Positions 51,502 to 60,164 of a stretch of 64,000 nt of DNA are shown here, one piece after another (the first letter of the stretch is position 1; each line of letters begins with the position of its first letter). This DNA comes from an uncultured bacterium (GTDB lineage Bacteria > Planctomycetota > UBA8742 > UBA2392). The notes under the pieces are model-generated. The model saw only the letters and a list, made by a program, of their open reading frames with translations, did not search any database and was not told the origin of the DNA. Where the stretch lies: assembly GCA_938014885.1 (NCBI GenBank), contig CALLQI010000012.1:1-64000 (forward strand), written 5' to 3'. Made by a program: the position numbers and the translations under genes.

Positions 51502-51963
51502 CTACCCGCGGCGTTCTTCCAGCTGAGTGGGCGCGAAGCGTCGCACCGCTGCGTCAAAGTCTGCGGCCGATGGTTCATACACGTCTTCATGGCTGACCAG
51601 CAGACGACCCTTTTGCGTGCGAAACTCGCAATGGCCGCCGACCGCCCCGGCTACTCCGGTCTGGAATCCGTGCCATTGGGTCAGGTCGCTCCACTTGAAC
51701 AGGAGTTTCATGTGGCTGCCGCGGCCGCGCCAAAGACCGTCCTCGTCCACGGCGTAGCTGACTGGCCCGCGCGTGCTGCGCAGGACCGCTTGCGCGATGT
51801 TGTAGACGAGAACCCAGACGAACAGCAGTGCGCACACCGCGACAACGGCGATGATCTCAACGAACACCACAGCCAGCGTTGCGAGAATCACGAGCACCAG
51901 CACAACACCAAACACCGCGTTGCGCCTGGTTCCGTGGAATCGTGTTTCGGTTGCGGGCTGCAT
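51502..51963 (-). CDS. Small membrane protein of unknown function
   Basis: 153 aa from ATG 51963, which overlaps the kinase stop codon (TGATG), so it is translationally coupled to the kinase. A second possible start lies 15 bases upstream inside the kinase gene. Two adjacent hydrophobic helices (about 18-55: AVFGVVLVLVILATLAVVFV, IIAVVAVCALLFVWVLVY) are followed by a beta-rich domain (GPVSYAVDEDGLWRGRGSHM, LLFKWSDLTQW) of the type seen in YcxB/bPH-like membrane proteins. Co-expression with the kinase suggests a partner or substrate role; that is inference. Confidence 0.75.
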   Translation of the reverse strand: MQPATETRFHGTRRNAVFGVVLVLVILATLAVVFVEIIAVVAVCALLFVWVLVYNIAQAVLRSTRGPVSYAVDEDGLWRGRGSHMKLLFKWSDLTQWHGFQTGVAGAVGGHCEFRTQKGRLLVSHEDVYEPSAADFDAAVRRFAPTQLEERRG

Positions 51964-53264
51964 CAGGTGGCGAGCCACAGGATCAGGAAGGTGATTGCCG
52001 CGACGGCCGCACCGGCGGCTACGCCCCAGGCGATACGCGATGACGCCATTGCGTCTTCGGCCTTTTTTTCCGCGCCCTTGATGCGTTCGTTGAGCTCGGC
52101 GTGGCGGCTCTTCTCGATGTTGAGGGCTCGCATGATGCTGGACTTGCCCAGTTCATACTTGTTCGGGACCTTGGGCTTGTGCGCGTCGCGAAGGGCCTCG
52201 AGATCGATGAACAGATTGTTGATGTTGGCGTAGCGCTGGTTCGGGTCCTTGGCCAGCATGCGCTGCAGCACCGAGACCACGTCGTCGGTCAGGCTGGGCC
52301 GGAAGGTGCGCGGGTCAGGCATGGCCTCACGGGTGTGGGCCAGCATCACGCGGCTGGGCGTGCCGTTGTACATCGGGCGGCCGGTGAGCATGTGATAGAA
52401 GCTGGCGCCCAGGCTGTAGATGTCGGCGCGGTAGTCGACATCTTCCTTGCCCATGGCCTGTTCGGGCGCGATGTAGTCGGGCGTGCCGAGCACCATGCCT
52501 TCGTAGCCGAGCTCTTTGTCGAGTTTGCTTTTTACGAAGCCAAAGTCGCCCAGCTTCACCAGCCCTCCGCGCGTCAGCATGATGTTGCTGGGTTTGATGT
52601 CGCGGTGGACGATGTCGAAGTCTTTGTAGTAGTTGATCGCGCGCAGCGTCTGGATACAGATGTCCACCGCACGCGCAATTTCCATCTGCTTGCGCGGGGC
52701 CTCACGCACCAGGTCTTCACAGGTGCGGCCGTCCACGAACTCCATGCTGAAGTAGTAGTAGTCGCCTTCTTTGCCGACGTCGAAGACCTGGATCAGGTTC
52801 TGGTGGCTGAGCTTGCCGACGATGCGGGCTTCAAGCACAAAGCGCTTGCGGAACTCATCGTCGTCGATCCACTGGTTGTGCAGCACCTTCAGAGCGACCA
52901 GCCGGTTCAGGCTGACTTGGCGGGCCTTGAACACGCTGCCCAAGCCGCCTTCTCCGAGCGTGCTGATGATTTCGTAGCCCTTGAACTTGAGGTCCTGCTT
53001 GCGTTCGCGGTCTTGCGTCAGCTGTGCCTGCGCGCGTTCGACGCGGGTGACCTGTTCTTCGGTCATCAGCCGGTCGGCAAGGATGATGTCTTTGAGAGTG
53101 CGGTTCTCGCCCAGATTCGCGCTGGCGGCCTGCTTGCTGCGCACGAACTCGAGCTGTTCCTGCGTGATCAGGCCGTTACGGACCGCGAGCACGCCGAAAT
53201 CGAGCGTGCCGCGGCCTTCACGGTATTCCAACGGATCAGAGACGGTCTCGACCGAGTCCGACAT
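51963..53264 (-). CDS. Tail-anchored Hanks-type Ser/Thr kinase with N-terminal MshEN-like helices
   Basis: 433 aa from ATG 53264 (GGGAG five bases upstream; GTG 53267 also in frame). The N-terminal 75 residues (LAVRNGLITQEQLEFVRSK; LKDIILADRLMTEEQVTRV) resemble the paired-helix module at the start of type II secretion/pilus ATPases. The kinase domain has STLGEGGLGSVFKAR, VALKVL, HRDIKPSNIML, GDFGFVKSK (DFG intact) and GTPDYIAPEQ. A helical stretch and one C-terminal membrane helix (GVAAGAAVAAITFLILWLA) follow. It lies 68 bp after the TPR/alpha-CTD gene and overlaps a small membrane-protein gene. Confidence 0.92.
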   Translation of the reverse strand: MSDSVETVSDPLEYREGRGTLDFGVLAVRNGLITQEQLEFVRSKQAASANLGENRTLKDIILADRLMTEEQVTRVERAQAQLTQDRERKQDLKFKGYEIISTLGEGGLGSVFKARQVSLNRLVALKVLHNQWIDDDEFRKRFVLEARIVGKLSHQNLIQVFDVGKEGDYYYFSMEFVDGRTCEDLVREAPRKQMEIARAVDICIQTLRAINYYKDFDIVHRDIKPSNIMLTRGGLVKLGDFGFVKSKLDKELGYEGMVLGTPDYIAPEQAMGKEDVDYRADIYSLGASFYHMLTGRPMYNGTPSRVMLAHTREAMPDPRTFRPSLTDDVVSVLQRMLAKDPNQRYANINNLFIDLEALRDAHKPKVPNKYELGKSSIMRALNIEKSRHAELNERIKGAEKKAEDAMASSRIAWGVAAGAAVAAITFLILWLAT

Positions 53265-53332
53265 CACGGCTCCCGCGGCCGTCCTGCGCAGTCCCGCCCT
53301 GCCCGGAACCGCCCCGGGAAGGCGTCAAGCGA

Positions 53333-54616
53333 TCAGGCCTTGAGCGAAAGGCCCAGCTCGGCCAGTTTCTGGCGCACTTCGTTCAGCGAAGTCTGGCCGA
53401 AGTTCGGTGCTGCCAGCAGTTCGGATTCCGGACGCTCCATGAGCTCGCCGATGGTCTTGATGCCAAGGCGGTCCATGCAGCGGCGCGAACGAACGGAAAG
53501 CGCCAGCGCGTCGATCGATTGTGCCAGCTTGTCGTCGCCTTGCGGGGCAGCCTTCTTGTCGTCGACCGGCACGAAGGACAGGGCCTCGTCCTGGCGCATG
53601 CCAAGGCGAAGGCCTTTGCTGCCAAGAATACCCTTTATTTCCTGCAGGCTGGTCTCGCCGAAGTTCTTGTAACTGAGCAACTCGGATTCCGTCTTCAAGA
53701 TCAGGTCGCCCAGCGTGTCGATCTTCATCTTCTGCAGGCAGTTGCGCGAGCGCACCGACAGCTCGAAGTCCGTGACCGGCGTACGCAGGATCTGCATACG
53801 CTTGTCTTCCTTGCGTTCACGGTCTTCGTCGTAGTACATGTTCATGCTGGATTCAGTGTCGCGCTTGTACAGCTTTGCGCGCCTGTGGCCGGGGAAGGCC
53901 GCCAGCACCGTGTCGTAGCACTTCAGGGCAAGTTCGTAGTTGCCTTCGTCTTCGTACATCACGCCCAGGTTGATCAGCACATCCACCGATACCGGCGGGC
54001 GCTGAACCACGACTTCATAGGCGCGACGGGCGCTGTCGTCGTCGCCGGCGGCCTGCGCCACAAGCGCGACCGTGAAGGCCACATGGCGGTCCGTGCCGTG
54101 CGCCTCAGACAGCGGGGTGATCTGCTCGACGGCTTCCTGCAGCCGGCCGTCGCGCATCAACAGCTCAATCTTGCCGGCCTTGATGGCGGGCGCGTCTTCT
54201 TTGCACTGGTTCAGCACTTTTTCGGCTTCGCTGAACTTGCCGAGCATGACCAGCGCGCGGAATAGCGGCAGGGCCGTGAAGGCCACTTTGCTGCTCTTGA
54301 ATTCGGCCGACAGAATCTCTTCGGCGCGGGCGAAGTAGCCGCTGTCCACGAGGGCACAGGCGAGGAAGTGCTTGCCCCAGTCGGCCTTGGCCTCGGTTTC
54401 CAGGACTGCCAGCGCGCGTTCAACGCGGCCCAGCAGATACAAAAGCACGCCCTGACGTTCGCGAGACGCCGACCAGTGCTCAAGCGCGTGCTCGGCCTGG
54501 CGCTTCAGGCCGGGCTCAGCGAGCAGCCTTTCGCGCAGGTCCAGCAGGGTCTTGATGTCGGGGCTCTTGGAGTCGGTGATTTCGGTAAGGAAGTCGGCGG
54601 CAATCGCAGTGGACAT
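53333..54616 (-). CDS. TPR protein ending in two RNA polymerase alpha-CTD modules
   Basis: 427 aa from ATG 54616 (GGAG seven bases upstream). Residues about 30-260 are tetratricopeptide-like helices (SGYFARAEEILSAEF; VDVLINLGVMYEDEGNYELALKCYDTVL). Two tandem copies of the RNA polymerase alpha C-terminal domain follow: about 281-341 (FELSVRSRNCL, GDLILKTESELL, KNFGETSLQEIKG, GLRLGMR) and about 368-427 (LALSVRSRRCM, PNFGQTSLNEVRQKL, GLSL). The Arg equal to E. coli alpha R265, central to UP-element DNA contact, is kept in both (R289, R376); the N268 equivalent is kept in the first only. It is not RpoA: no N-terminal domain is present. It may bind promoter DNA, sigma or activators while the TPR part senses protein partners. 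Function is inferred only. Confidence 0.88.
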   Translation of the reverse strand: MSTAIAADFLTEITDSKSPDIKTLLDLRERLLAEPGLKRQAEHALEHWSASRERQGVLLYLLGRVERALAVLETEAKADWGKHFLACALVDSGYFARAEEILSAEFKSSKVAFTALPLFRALVMLGKFSEAEKVLNQCKEDAPAIKAGKIELLMRDGRLQEAVEQITPLSEAHGTDRHVAFTVALVAQAAGDDDSARRAYEVVVQRPPVSVDVLINLGVMYEDEGNYELALKCYDTVLAAFPGHRRAKLYKRDTESSMNMYYDEDRERKEDKRMQILRTPVTDFELSVRSRNCLQKMKIDTLGDLILKTESELLSYKNFGETSLQEIKGILGSKGLRLGMRQDEALSFVPVDDKKAAPQGDDKLAQSIDALALSVRSRRCMDRLGIKTIGELMERPESELLAAPNFGQTSLNEVRQKLAELGLSLKA

Positions 54617-54667
54617 TCAACGCTCCGGACACACCATTGCAAAGATCAGCCCTGTCCAACAGGCGCA

Positions 54668-54689
54668 CCCTGCCATGGCAATGGCAGGG
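54668..54689. promoter_or_regulatory. Perfect palindrome in the divergent intergenic region
   Basis: CCCTGCCAT and ATGGCAGGG (9-bp arms, 4-base loop GGCA) lie between the divergent TPR/alpha-CTD gene and pyrF, 52 bases upstream of the former's start. The location fits an operator for either gene; a hairpin in the pyrF leader is also possible. Confidence 0.4.
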
Positions 54690-54818
54690 CTTTGGATCAA
54701 AGGCCCGCAGAATGTAGGAACGGGCCAACGGGTGTCAACCACCGGTCAGGCCACGAGTTGGGTCCCCGGGCCGGCAGGGGCAGCTTGCACCGGCGGCACG
54801 AATGCGCACAATCCCGGT

Positions 54819-55772
54819 ATGAAAAACCACTTCGCCGACAGGCTGCAGACTGCCATCGACGCCAAGAATGCTCCGGTTTGCGCCGGCCTGGACCCGCGGC
54901 CGGACTGGATACCCCGCGAGTTCTTCGCCCGCGCCAATCAGCTGCACGGCAGTGTCCCGGCCGCGATCGTGGCCGCCGTGCGCGAGTTTTGCCTGGAAGT
55001 AACGTCGCTGGTGGCCCCGCATGTCGCTGCCGTAAAGCCCAACGCCGCATTCTTTGAAGCGCTGGGCCACGGGGGCTATGACATCCTGTTCGCGATCAGC
55101 CAGCGCGCCCATGAGTTAGGCCTGCTGGTGATTGCCGACGTCAAGCGCGGCGACATTGGCAGCACTTCAGACGCCTATGCAAGCTCGCTGTTTGGCAGCA
55201 CCCAGCTTGAGGGAATCACGTTGCCTTCCATGCAGGCCGACGCGGCCACAGTAAGCCCGTATCTTGGCAGTGACGGTGTGCTGCCCTTTGTGAAGCGCGC
55301 CCGTGAACACGGCTGCGGCATATACGTGCTTGCGCGCACCAGCAATCCGGGCAGCGCGGAGTTGCAGCAACTGGTGCTGAAGTCGGGCAGCGCCGTAGTG
55401 GACGAAATGGCCCGCCTGATCGAAGGCTGGGGCGCCTCGGCGATCGGAACGTGCGGCTATAGCGACGTCGGTGCCGTGGTGGGTGCCACGCACCCTGACG
55501 CGGCCGTGCACCTGCGCAAACTGATGCCGCATACCCACTTTCTGGTGCCGGGGTGGGGGGCGCAGGGGGGCGACGCCAAGGCCGTGCGCGCCTGCTTTGA
55601 TGCTGCCGGCAAGGGCGCGATAGTGAACTCAAGCCGCGGGGTGATGCATGCCTACGCAAACGGGCCGTTGAAGGCCTATGGCGAGGCCCGTTGGCGCGAG
55701 GCGGTGTCGGATGCCGCCGCGCAACTGAGGCGGGAAGTTCATGCCCTGTCGCGCGAACCATTGGCCGGGTAA
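54819..55772 (+). CDS. pyrF: Orotidine 5'-phosphate decarboxylase (type 2)
   Basis: 317 aa from ATG 54819; the frame is open further upstream but that part is low complexity and lies over the neighbouring upstream region. Motifs: VCAGLDPRPDWIP (about 20-32), VKPNAAFFEALG, the catalytic VIADVKRGDIGSTSDAYA (about 105-122), and FLVPGWGAQGGD near the end. The length and DxKRGDI context place it in the longer type 2 class. It makes UMP in pyrimidine synthesis. Confidence 0.95.
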   Translation: MKNHFADRLQTAIDAKNAPVCAGLDPRPDWIPREFFARANQLHGSVPAAIVAAVREFCLEVTSLVAPHVAAVKPNAAFFEALGHGGYDILFAISQRAHELGLLVIADVKRGDIGSTSDAYASSLFGSTQLEGITLPSMQADAATVSPYLGSDGVLPFVKRAREHGCGIYVLARTSNPGSAELQQLVLKSGSAVVDEMARLIEGWGASAIGTCGYSDVGAVVGATHPDAAVHLRKLMPHTHFLVPGWGAQGGDAKAVRACFDAAGKGAIVNSSRGVMHAYANGPLKAYGEARWREAVSDAAAQLRREVHALSREPLAG

Positions 55773-55837
55773 TCCGTTGTAAGGGTTGTCTCGGGGTCGA
55801 TTTAAGGGCAGACTTGGCGCCACGCTAACGAAGGGAA

Positions 55838-56929
55838 ATGGGAATGAAAACTGCTTACGCGGCCTTGGCCGTCATGCTGTGCGGCACCCTGCTGGCAGGG
55901 GCGCTGCACGCTGATCGCATTACGTACATCAACCGTGCGGCCGGCAAAGTCAGCATCGACAACCTTGGCGATGTGACCGTAACCGGCTGGAACGCCAAGG
56001 AAGTCAGCTACACGACAGCCGACAAAAAGACGGGCACAGTGGCCCGCCGCCTGATCGTTTCGCTGACCCGCGAGACCAGCTCAAGCGCCGCGCTGACGGA
56101 AGCTGCTTCGCTGATCGGTGCCAACCCCGAAGAGGCCGCCAAGCAGCTTGCCTCACTGACGGGCACGGGCAGCGCTTTGGACAAGGAAGAAGCCCAGTAC
56201 CTGTTGGCCATGCTGTGGGTGAAGGAAATGGCCGGTGACGCAGCGTTGGGCACCAACGCGTCGCGTGAACTCGCCAAGTATTTGCAGACTTACAAGGCCG
56301 GCTACTTCGCCGCCCAGGTATACCAGGAACAAGCGTACATGCAGCGCGCATCGAAGAAGAACGATGACGCGCGCCGCACCTACCAGGCCATGATCGCCGC
56401 CGACACAAGCCTGGCACGCCAGGGCAACCAGTGGCTTGGCGAACTGGAAGCCGAGCTTGGCCGCTGGAAGGAAGCCATTGCCGCGTTTGCTGGTGCCAAG
56501 ACGGCGGCAACGCGCGACGGCGACAAGAACGGCGAGTACCTGGCCATGGCTTGGGACGGCTGGTGCCAGTTGATGAACAACAACGCTGCGGGCGCGCGCA
56601 CGACGCTTGAGGCCGTGACCGGCGACGACAAGTTCGACGACCCAGCCAGCGGCGACGACGAAGTGGCGCTTTCGGTGGCGTACCCGGCGCTTGGCGACGC
56701 GTACTTTGAGGGCGGCAACTTCCAAAAGGCCTACGACGCCTACATCAAGGGCGCGTATTACGCCTGGTGGACATCGGGCAGCCGCGAAGGGCACTGCCTT
56801 GGACAGGCCTTTCTGTGCGCCAAGAAGCTCGAGAGCACCGATGAGAAGTGGAAGAAGCGCCGCGAAAGCCTGCGCACAGTGCTCGCCATGGGCTACCCGC
56901 GCGAGTTGCAGCGCGTTGAAGCGAAGTAG
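55838..56929 (+). CDS. Exported TPR-like protein of unknown function
   Basis: 363 aa with a signal peptide (MGMKTAYAALAVMLCGTLLAGALHA). A short beta region (DRITYINRAAGKVSIDNLGDVTVTGW) precedes helical repeats (AREL-like: SRELAKYLQTYKAGYFAAQVYQ; ARRTYQAMIAADTSLARQGNQWL; GDAYFEGGNFQKAYDAYIKGAYYAW). The layout fits an extracytoplasmic scaffold. It is convergent with the module-family gene at 57061 and is followed by a strong terminator. Confidence 0.82.
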   Translation: MGMKTAYAALAVMLCGTLLAGALHADRITYINRAAGKVSIDNLGDVTVTGWNAKEVSYTTADKKTGTVARRLIVSLTRETSSSAALTEAASLIGANPEEAAKQLASLTGTGSALDKEEAQYLLAMLWVKEMAGDAALGTNASRELAKYLQTYKAGYFAAQVYQEQAYMQRASKKNDDARRTYQAMIAADTSLARQGNQWLGELEAELGRWKEAIAAFAGAKTAATRDGDKNGEYLAMAWDGWCQLMNNNAAGARTTLEAVTGDDKFDDPASGDDEVALSVAYPALGDAYFEGGNFQKAYDAYIKGAYYAWWTSGSREGHCLGQAFLCAKKLESTDEKWKKRRESLRTVLAMGYPRELQRVEAK

Positions 56930-56950
56930 TCGTTTGAACTATCCATCGCG

Positions 56951-56983
56951 AACCGGGTGCCTGCGGGCACCCGGTTTTCGTTT
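56951..56983 (+). terminator. Terminator after the exported TPR gene
   Basis: AACCGGGTGCC (56951-56961) pairs perfectly with GGCACCCGGTT (56966-56976), followed by TTCGTTT. Confidence 0.9.
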
Positions 56984-57009
56984 GTGGCTTTGCGCGCCGA
57001 TGTACTTCG

Positions 57010-57043
57010 CAAATGAAAACCGGCCCGGTTGTCCGGGCCGGTT
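57010..57043 (-). terminator. Terminator after the first module-family gene (minus strand)
   Basis: AACCGGCCCGG (57018-57028) pairs perfectly with CCGGGCCGGTT (57033-57043). On the minus strand it is followed by TTCATTT, 17 bases after the stop of the gene at 57061. Confidence 0.88.
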
Positions 57044-57060
57044 GGTAGTGCAGGTTGCTG

Positions 57061-58011
57061 CTACTTGATCTCGAGGATCACGGCCAGCAGCTCCGTCTCT
57101 TTGTCGCCATCCTTGACCACGGTCTTCACGATGGCGCCCTGGTGGACCCACTCGGTTGTGGTGCGGCTGCCGCTGACGGTTTCGAACACGTCGCACTCGA
57201 CTTCAATCTCGCCGACCTTGACCTTCTTTCCCTTTTCCTTGGGCGTGGCGTACTTGGTGTCCCAGTCGGCCTTGGTCTGTTCCATTTCCTTCAACGGGCC
57301 TTTGACGGTGCCTTCGGCGTCGCACATGGCCACTGTCCACTTGCTGGTTTCTTCGGCAACGGAGGTGACTTCGCGGCGCTGGTAGGTCTCCGGCTTGCCG
57401 GGCAGGCTGACCTTCAGGACCATGTAGTTGCCTTCGCTGGCCCAGAACTTGGGCAGCTTGGATTCAACCTTCTTGGGGCCGTCGCCCTTGGCCTCGCCCA
57501 GCTTTTTGCTGTTGAACGCTGACAGCCACACGACGTCCTTGGCGTTGGTCTGCGTCTTCACGATGCCGCCGCAGGGGATGGACTTGCTGTAGTACACCGA
57601 TGTGCTTGTTCCGCCCATCGACCACGAGGCGACATCGCATTCAAACTTCAGTGTGCCCATCGTGACTTCGGACTTTGACCAGGTGACGACCGTGTTGCCG
57701 CGCGGCAGGCTGGATTGCAGGCGAATGCTCTTCCAGTCCTTATCGCTGATCTGCTTGTTACTGACCTCAACGCCCTTGGCGTCGTAGATGATGTGCTTGT
57801 AGCTGACCTTGCCGTCGCCGGTGCCGGTGACTTCAAAGCGCACCTTGTTGCCGAGTTCCATGCTGTACTCGACCCAGTCGCCTTTCTCTGAGTCTTTCCA
57901 GGTGTTCCAGCCGCCGGCCCAGTCGCCTTCTTTGGCCTGCGCGCTGCTGCCCGTGTGGGCCAGCAGGGCTACGACCATTGCTGCAAGTGCCATCCTCATG
58001 GCGAAGTGCAT
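57061..58011 (-). CDS. Exported repeated-module protein, two modules
   Basis: 316 aa from ATG 58011 with GAGGAGG seven bases upstream and a signal peptide ending SSAQA. Two copies of one module: an N-part with GDWVEYSMELGNKVRFEVTG, then a Cys-centred part GTLKFECDVASW...STSVYYSKSIPCGGIVKTQT; and a second, KVGEIEVECDVFETVSGSRT then WVHQGAIVKTVVKDGD. The common wording is G-x-(L/I/F)-x-(F/V)-x-C, a spacer, an aromatic/Ser strand, then G-x-(I/L)-V. The same wording occurs in the next two genes. No known family is recognised; beta-sandwich secreted modules are likely. Confidence 0.82.
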   Translation of the reverse strand: MHFAMRMALAAMVVALLAHTGSSAQAKEGDWAGGWNTWKDSEKGDWVEYSMELGNKVRFEVTGTGDGKVSYKHIIYDAKGVEVSNKQISDKDWKSIRLQSSLPRGNTVVTWSKSEVTMGTLKFECDVASWSMGGTSTSVYYSKSIPCGGIVKTQTNAKDVVWLSAFNSKKLGEAKGDGPKKVESKLPKFWASEGNYMVLKVSLPGKPETYQRREVTSVAEETSKWTVAMCDAEGTVKGPLKEMEQTKADWDTKYATPKEKGKKVKVGEIEVECDVFETVSGSRTTTEWVHQGAIVKTVVKDGDKETELLAVILEIK

Positions 58012-58092
58012 GGTTGTTCCTCCTCAATAGGACCCTGCAGCAAAGTGTAGCGGCCTGCAAGCGGCATGGCCATTGCCAGAAAACTGGCAAGG

Positions 58093-59382
58093 CTACTCCA
58101 TGTCCAGTTCGACAACTTCGCTGGTGAAACCGGTACCTTCGCTAAGCAGCAGAAGCCCATGATGGTGATAGCTGGTGACCCCCTGCTCCACGGTCCGAAT
58201 GCAGGCAAGCGTACCGCATTCCAGCTCCATGGTCAGTTCATCCTGCTGGGCGTAGGGCATCAGCGGTGTGGCCGCCTCAGGCACATCCACAACGGTTTCG
58301 ATGCGCCCGGTCTCGGTGCCCTTGGCGTCGCGGATAATGGTCAGCACGGTAGCCTTGAAGTCCTGTATGGCCGTCACACTGACCTCTTCCGTGCTGATGT
58401 TGCCGTCCCGGGTGATTCGACGCAGCAGTTTGTTTCCGGCCGCGCGATAGAAGCGCAGGACATCGTGTCCCAGGTCAAACGACACCAACTCGTGTTTGCC
58501 GAATTTTGCGTCAGTGGCCACCAGCAGCCCGCTCCAGCGTACCGAATGGTAGTACTTGGTCTCGCCGTGGGTGGCGACGCTGCAATCGAATTCTCCGGCC
58601 TTGCAGACAAAGTTTTCGCGCACCTTCGCCGGGGCGTCGGCGGACTCGAACTCAATGCCCACATTGCTGAACTTGATGGTGTAGTTGCTGGGCTGCGCGC
58701 CGGCAAAGGGGTTCATGTCTTTGTCGAGGATCTCGGTGACGACGGTGGATTGTTCGCTGGTGGCTTCCTTGATGCTTGTGCGCATGAACATTGGCATGGC
58801 TTCGGTTCCCATGCGTACCGTCCAGGTGCGGCCAGCCACGCGATAAAGCAGCCATGGGTCGGCGGGGGCGTCTTCTAGTGAGGTCAAAGTCAGGCTTTGA
58901 AGGCTGTCTTTGCCGGTGATGGTTTGGCGCACGACCAGCGGATGAAACTCAGTGCTGACCCAGGTGGTGATGTCCACATCGCCGATGCGTTGCCGGTGCT
59001 TCTTGCACGAAAACGTGCGGAACGAAAGCTTTACCTCGACCGTGGGCAGCGCGGCCGCCGCCCATTCGGGGTGGCTGCGGTCAGCGTCGTCGAAGCGAAA
59101 ACGCTCGGTGCTGGATCGCACTTCAAAGTCGGCCACAGTACTGCGCGAGACTTCGCAATCAGTGTCAGAGGCCTTGAGCACGCGGTATTGGATGGACTGT
59201 TCCTTGGCCACGCCCGCGCGGGTCCAGTTCAGTTCGCGGTATGACCAGGTGCGGCCCTTGAGGCGATACAGCTGCATCATCGCAATCGTGGGGTCTTTGG
59301 CCGGCGCGTCCTGTGCCACGTGCGGCGAGGGCAAAAGGCAGCCAAGTGCCAGCAAGGCAAGCAAAGCAATCAACGCACGCAT
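58093..59382 (-). CDS. Exported repeated-module lipoprotein-like protein, three modules
   Basis: 429 aa from ATG 59382 (GGAGG five bases upstream); the frame is open upstream without a ribosome site. A signal with LLALLALGC suggests lipidation. Three modules each begin with an LYRxxGRxW-type strand (LYRLKGRTWSYREL about 38; LYRVAGRTWTVRM about 170; FYRAAGNKLLRRI about 310). Each has a Cys-centred strand later (FRTFSCKKH; CKAGEFDCSVATHG; LECGTLACIRTVEQG), then a Leu/Val-rich end (PLVVRQ, SGLLVATD, HGLLLLSEG). It lies between two paralogs on the same strand. Confidence 0.82.
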   Translation of the reverse strand: MRALIALLALLALGCLLPSPHVAQDAPAKDPTIAMMQLYRLKGRTWSYRELNWTRAGVAKEQSIQYRVLKASDTDCEVSRSTVADFEVRSSTERFRFDDADRSHPEWAAAALPTVEVKLSFRTFSCKKHRQRIGDVDITTWVSTEFHPLVVRQTITGKDSLQSLTLTSLEDAPADPWLLYRVAGRTWTVRMGTEAMPMFMRTSIKEATSEQSTVVTEILDKDMNPFAGAQPSNYTIKFSNVGIEFESADAPAKVRENFVCKAGEFDCSVATHGETKYYHSVRWSGLLVATDAKFGKHELVSFDLGHDVLRFYRAAGNKLLRRITRDGNISTEEVSVTAIQDFKATVLTIIRDAKGTETGRIETVVDVPEAATPLMPYAQQDELTMELECGTLACIRTVEQGVTSYHHHGLLLLSEGTGFTSEVVELDME

Positions 59383-59423
59383 GAAGCCTCCGTAGCACCA
59401 AGTTAGCGCGCCGGTCACAAAGG

Positions 59424-59459
59424 ACAAAAGAAAAGCGGGCACCCGAAGGCGCCCGCTTT
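59424..59459 (-). terminator. Terminator after the lipoprotein module gene (minus strand)
   Basis: AAAGCGGGC (59432-59440) pairs with GCCCGCTTT (59451-59459) around a 10-base loop; on the minus strand it is followed by TCTTTTGTCC. The next module-family gene downstream therefore probably has its own transcript. Confidence 0.8.
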
Positions 59460-59482
59460 GCTTGTCTGTGAAGCTGATTGAA

Positions 59483-59974
59483 CTACTCGTTGAACTCAAC
59501 CAGTTCCATGGCGTCGCTCTTGACGATGACGCCCGGGTACTTTTCCATCATCCAGGTCTTGCCGTCGTCGTGGCTGATGCAGTCAAACTCGCCAGCCTTG
59601 ACCTTGACCTTTTCCTTCTTGGGTTCCTTCGGGGCCGGAGCAGCGGCGGTGGTCGCTTCGACCTTCGGGGTTTCGAACTTGATCGTCGTGACGTTCGGGT
59701 CACCCATCGCCTTGCCGTCGGCGCCGTACATCTGCGTTTCCATGTCGGCCTGGTTGTCCTTCACGTTCTTGATGGTGGTCTTCATCTTCATGTCGCCAGC
59801 CATCGAGTGCGTCCAGTTGCGGCCGTCCTTCTTGTAGAGCGCCCAAACGTCAGCAGCTGCGCCGCCGGTGTCGCCACCAGTTGTCGCGCCGTTGGTGGGC
59901 GCGTTGTTGCCACCGCAGGCGACCGCGAAGAACGCGACCGCAACCATCATGATGAACAGAATGCTCTTGCGCAT
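59483..59974 (-). CDS. Lipoprotein with one repeated module
   Basis: 163 aa from ATG 59974, preceded by AGGAGAG. The lipobox FAVAC gives a lipid-anchored Cys at about residue 20, then a Gly/Asn/Thr linker. The single module runs LYKKDGRNWTHSMAG (about 53-67), a Glu/Pro/Ala/Lys linker (about 110-127), then KVKAGEFDCISHDDGKTW and PGVIVKSD near the end. It shares its wording with the two genes at 57061 and 58093. Confidence 0.85.
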   Translation of the reverse strand: MRKSILFIMMVAVAFFAVACGGNNAPTNGATTGGDTGGAAADVWALYKKDGRNWTHSMAGDMKMKTTIKNVKDNQADMETQMYGADGKAMGDPNVTTIKFETPKVEATTAAAPAPKEPKKEKVKVKAGEFDCISHDDGKTWMMEKYPGVIVKSDAMELVEFNE

Positions 59975-60164
59975 GTATTCTCTCCTGTAACAAAGGGTAA
60001 GTGTTCGTTCCCACGAACCTACGGGTTGCGCTAAAGCAGAACCCATGCCATATCAGCCGCGACGCCTAAACCCTTTGATTTCCGTGGTTATGCAGTAGAA
60101 TCCACAATGCAGCACCGGCCTTTTGTCAACTTTCGTCAAAGTGTGTAAAGATAATTGACACGCC

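Noticed and set aside
60123..60155. TTGTCA/GATAAT promoter before the FmdB gene
   Set aside because: The 21-base spacer is too long for a standard sigma-70 promoter.
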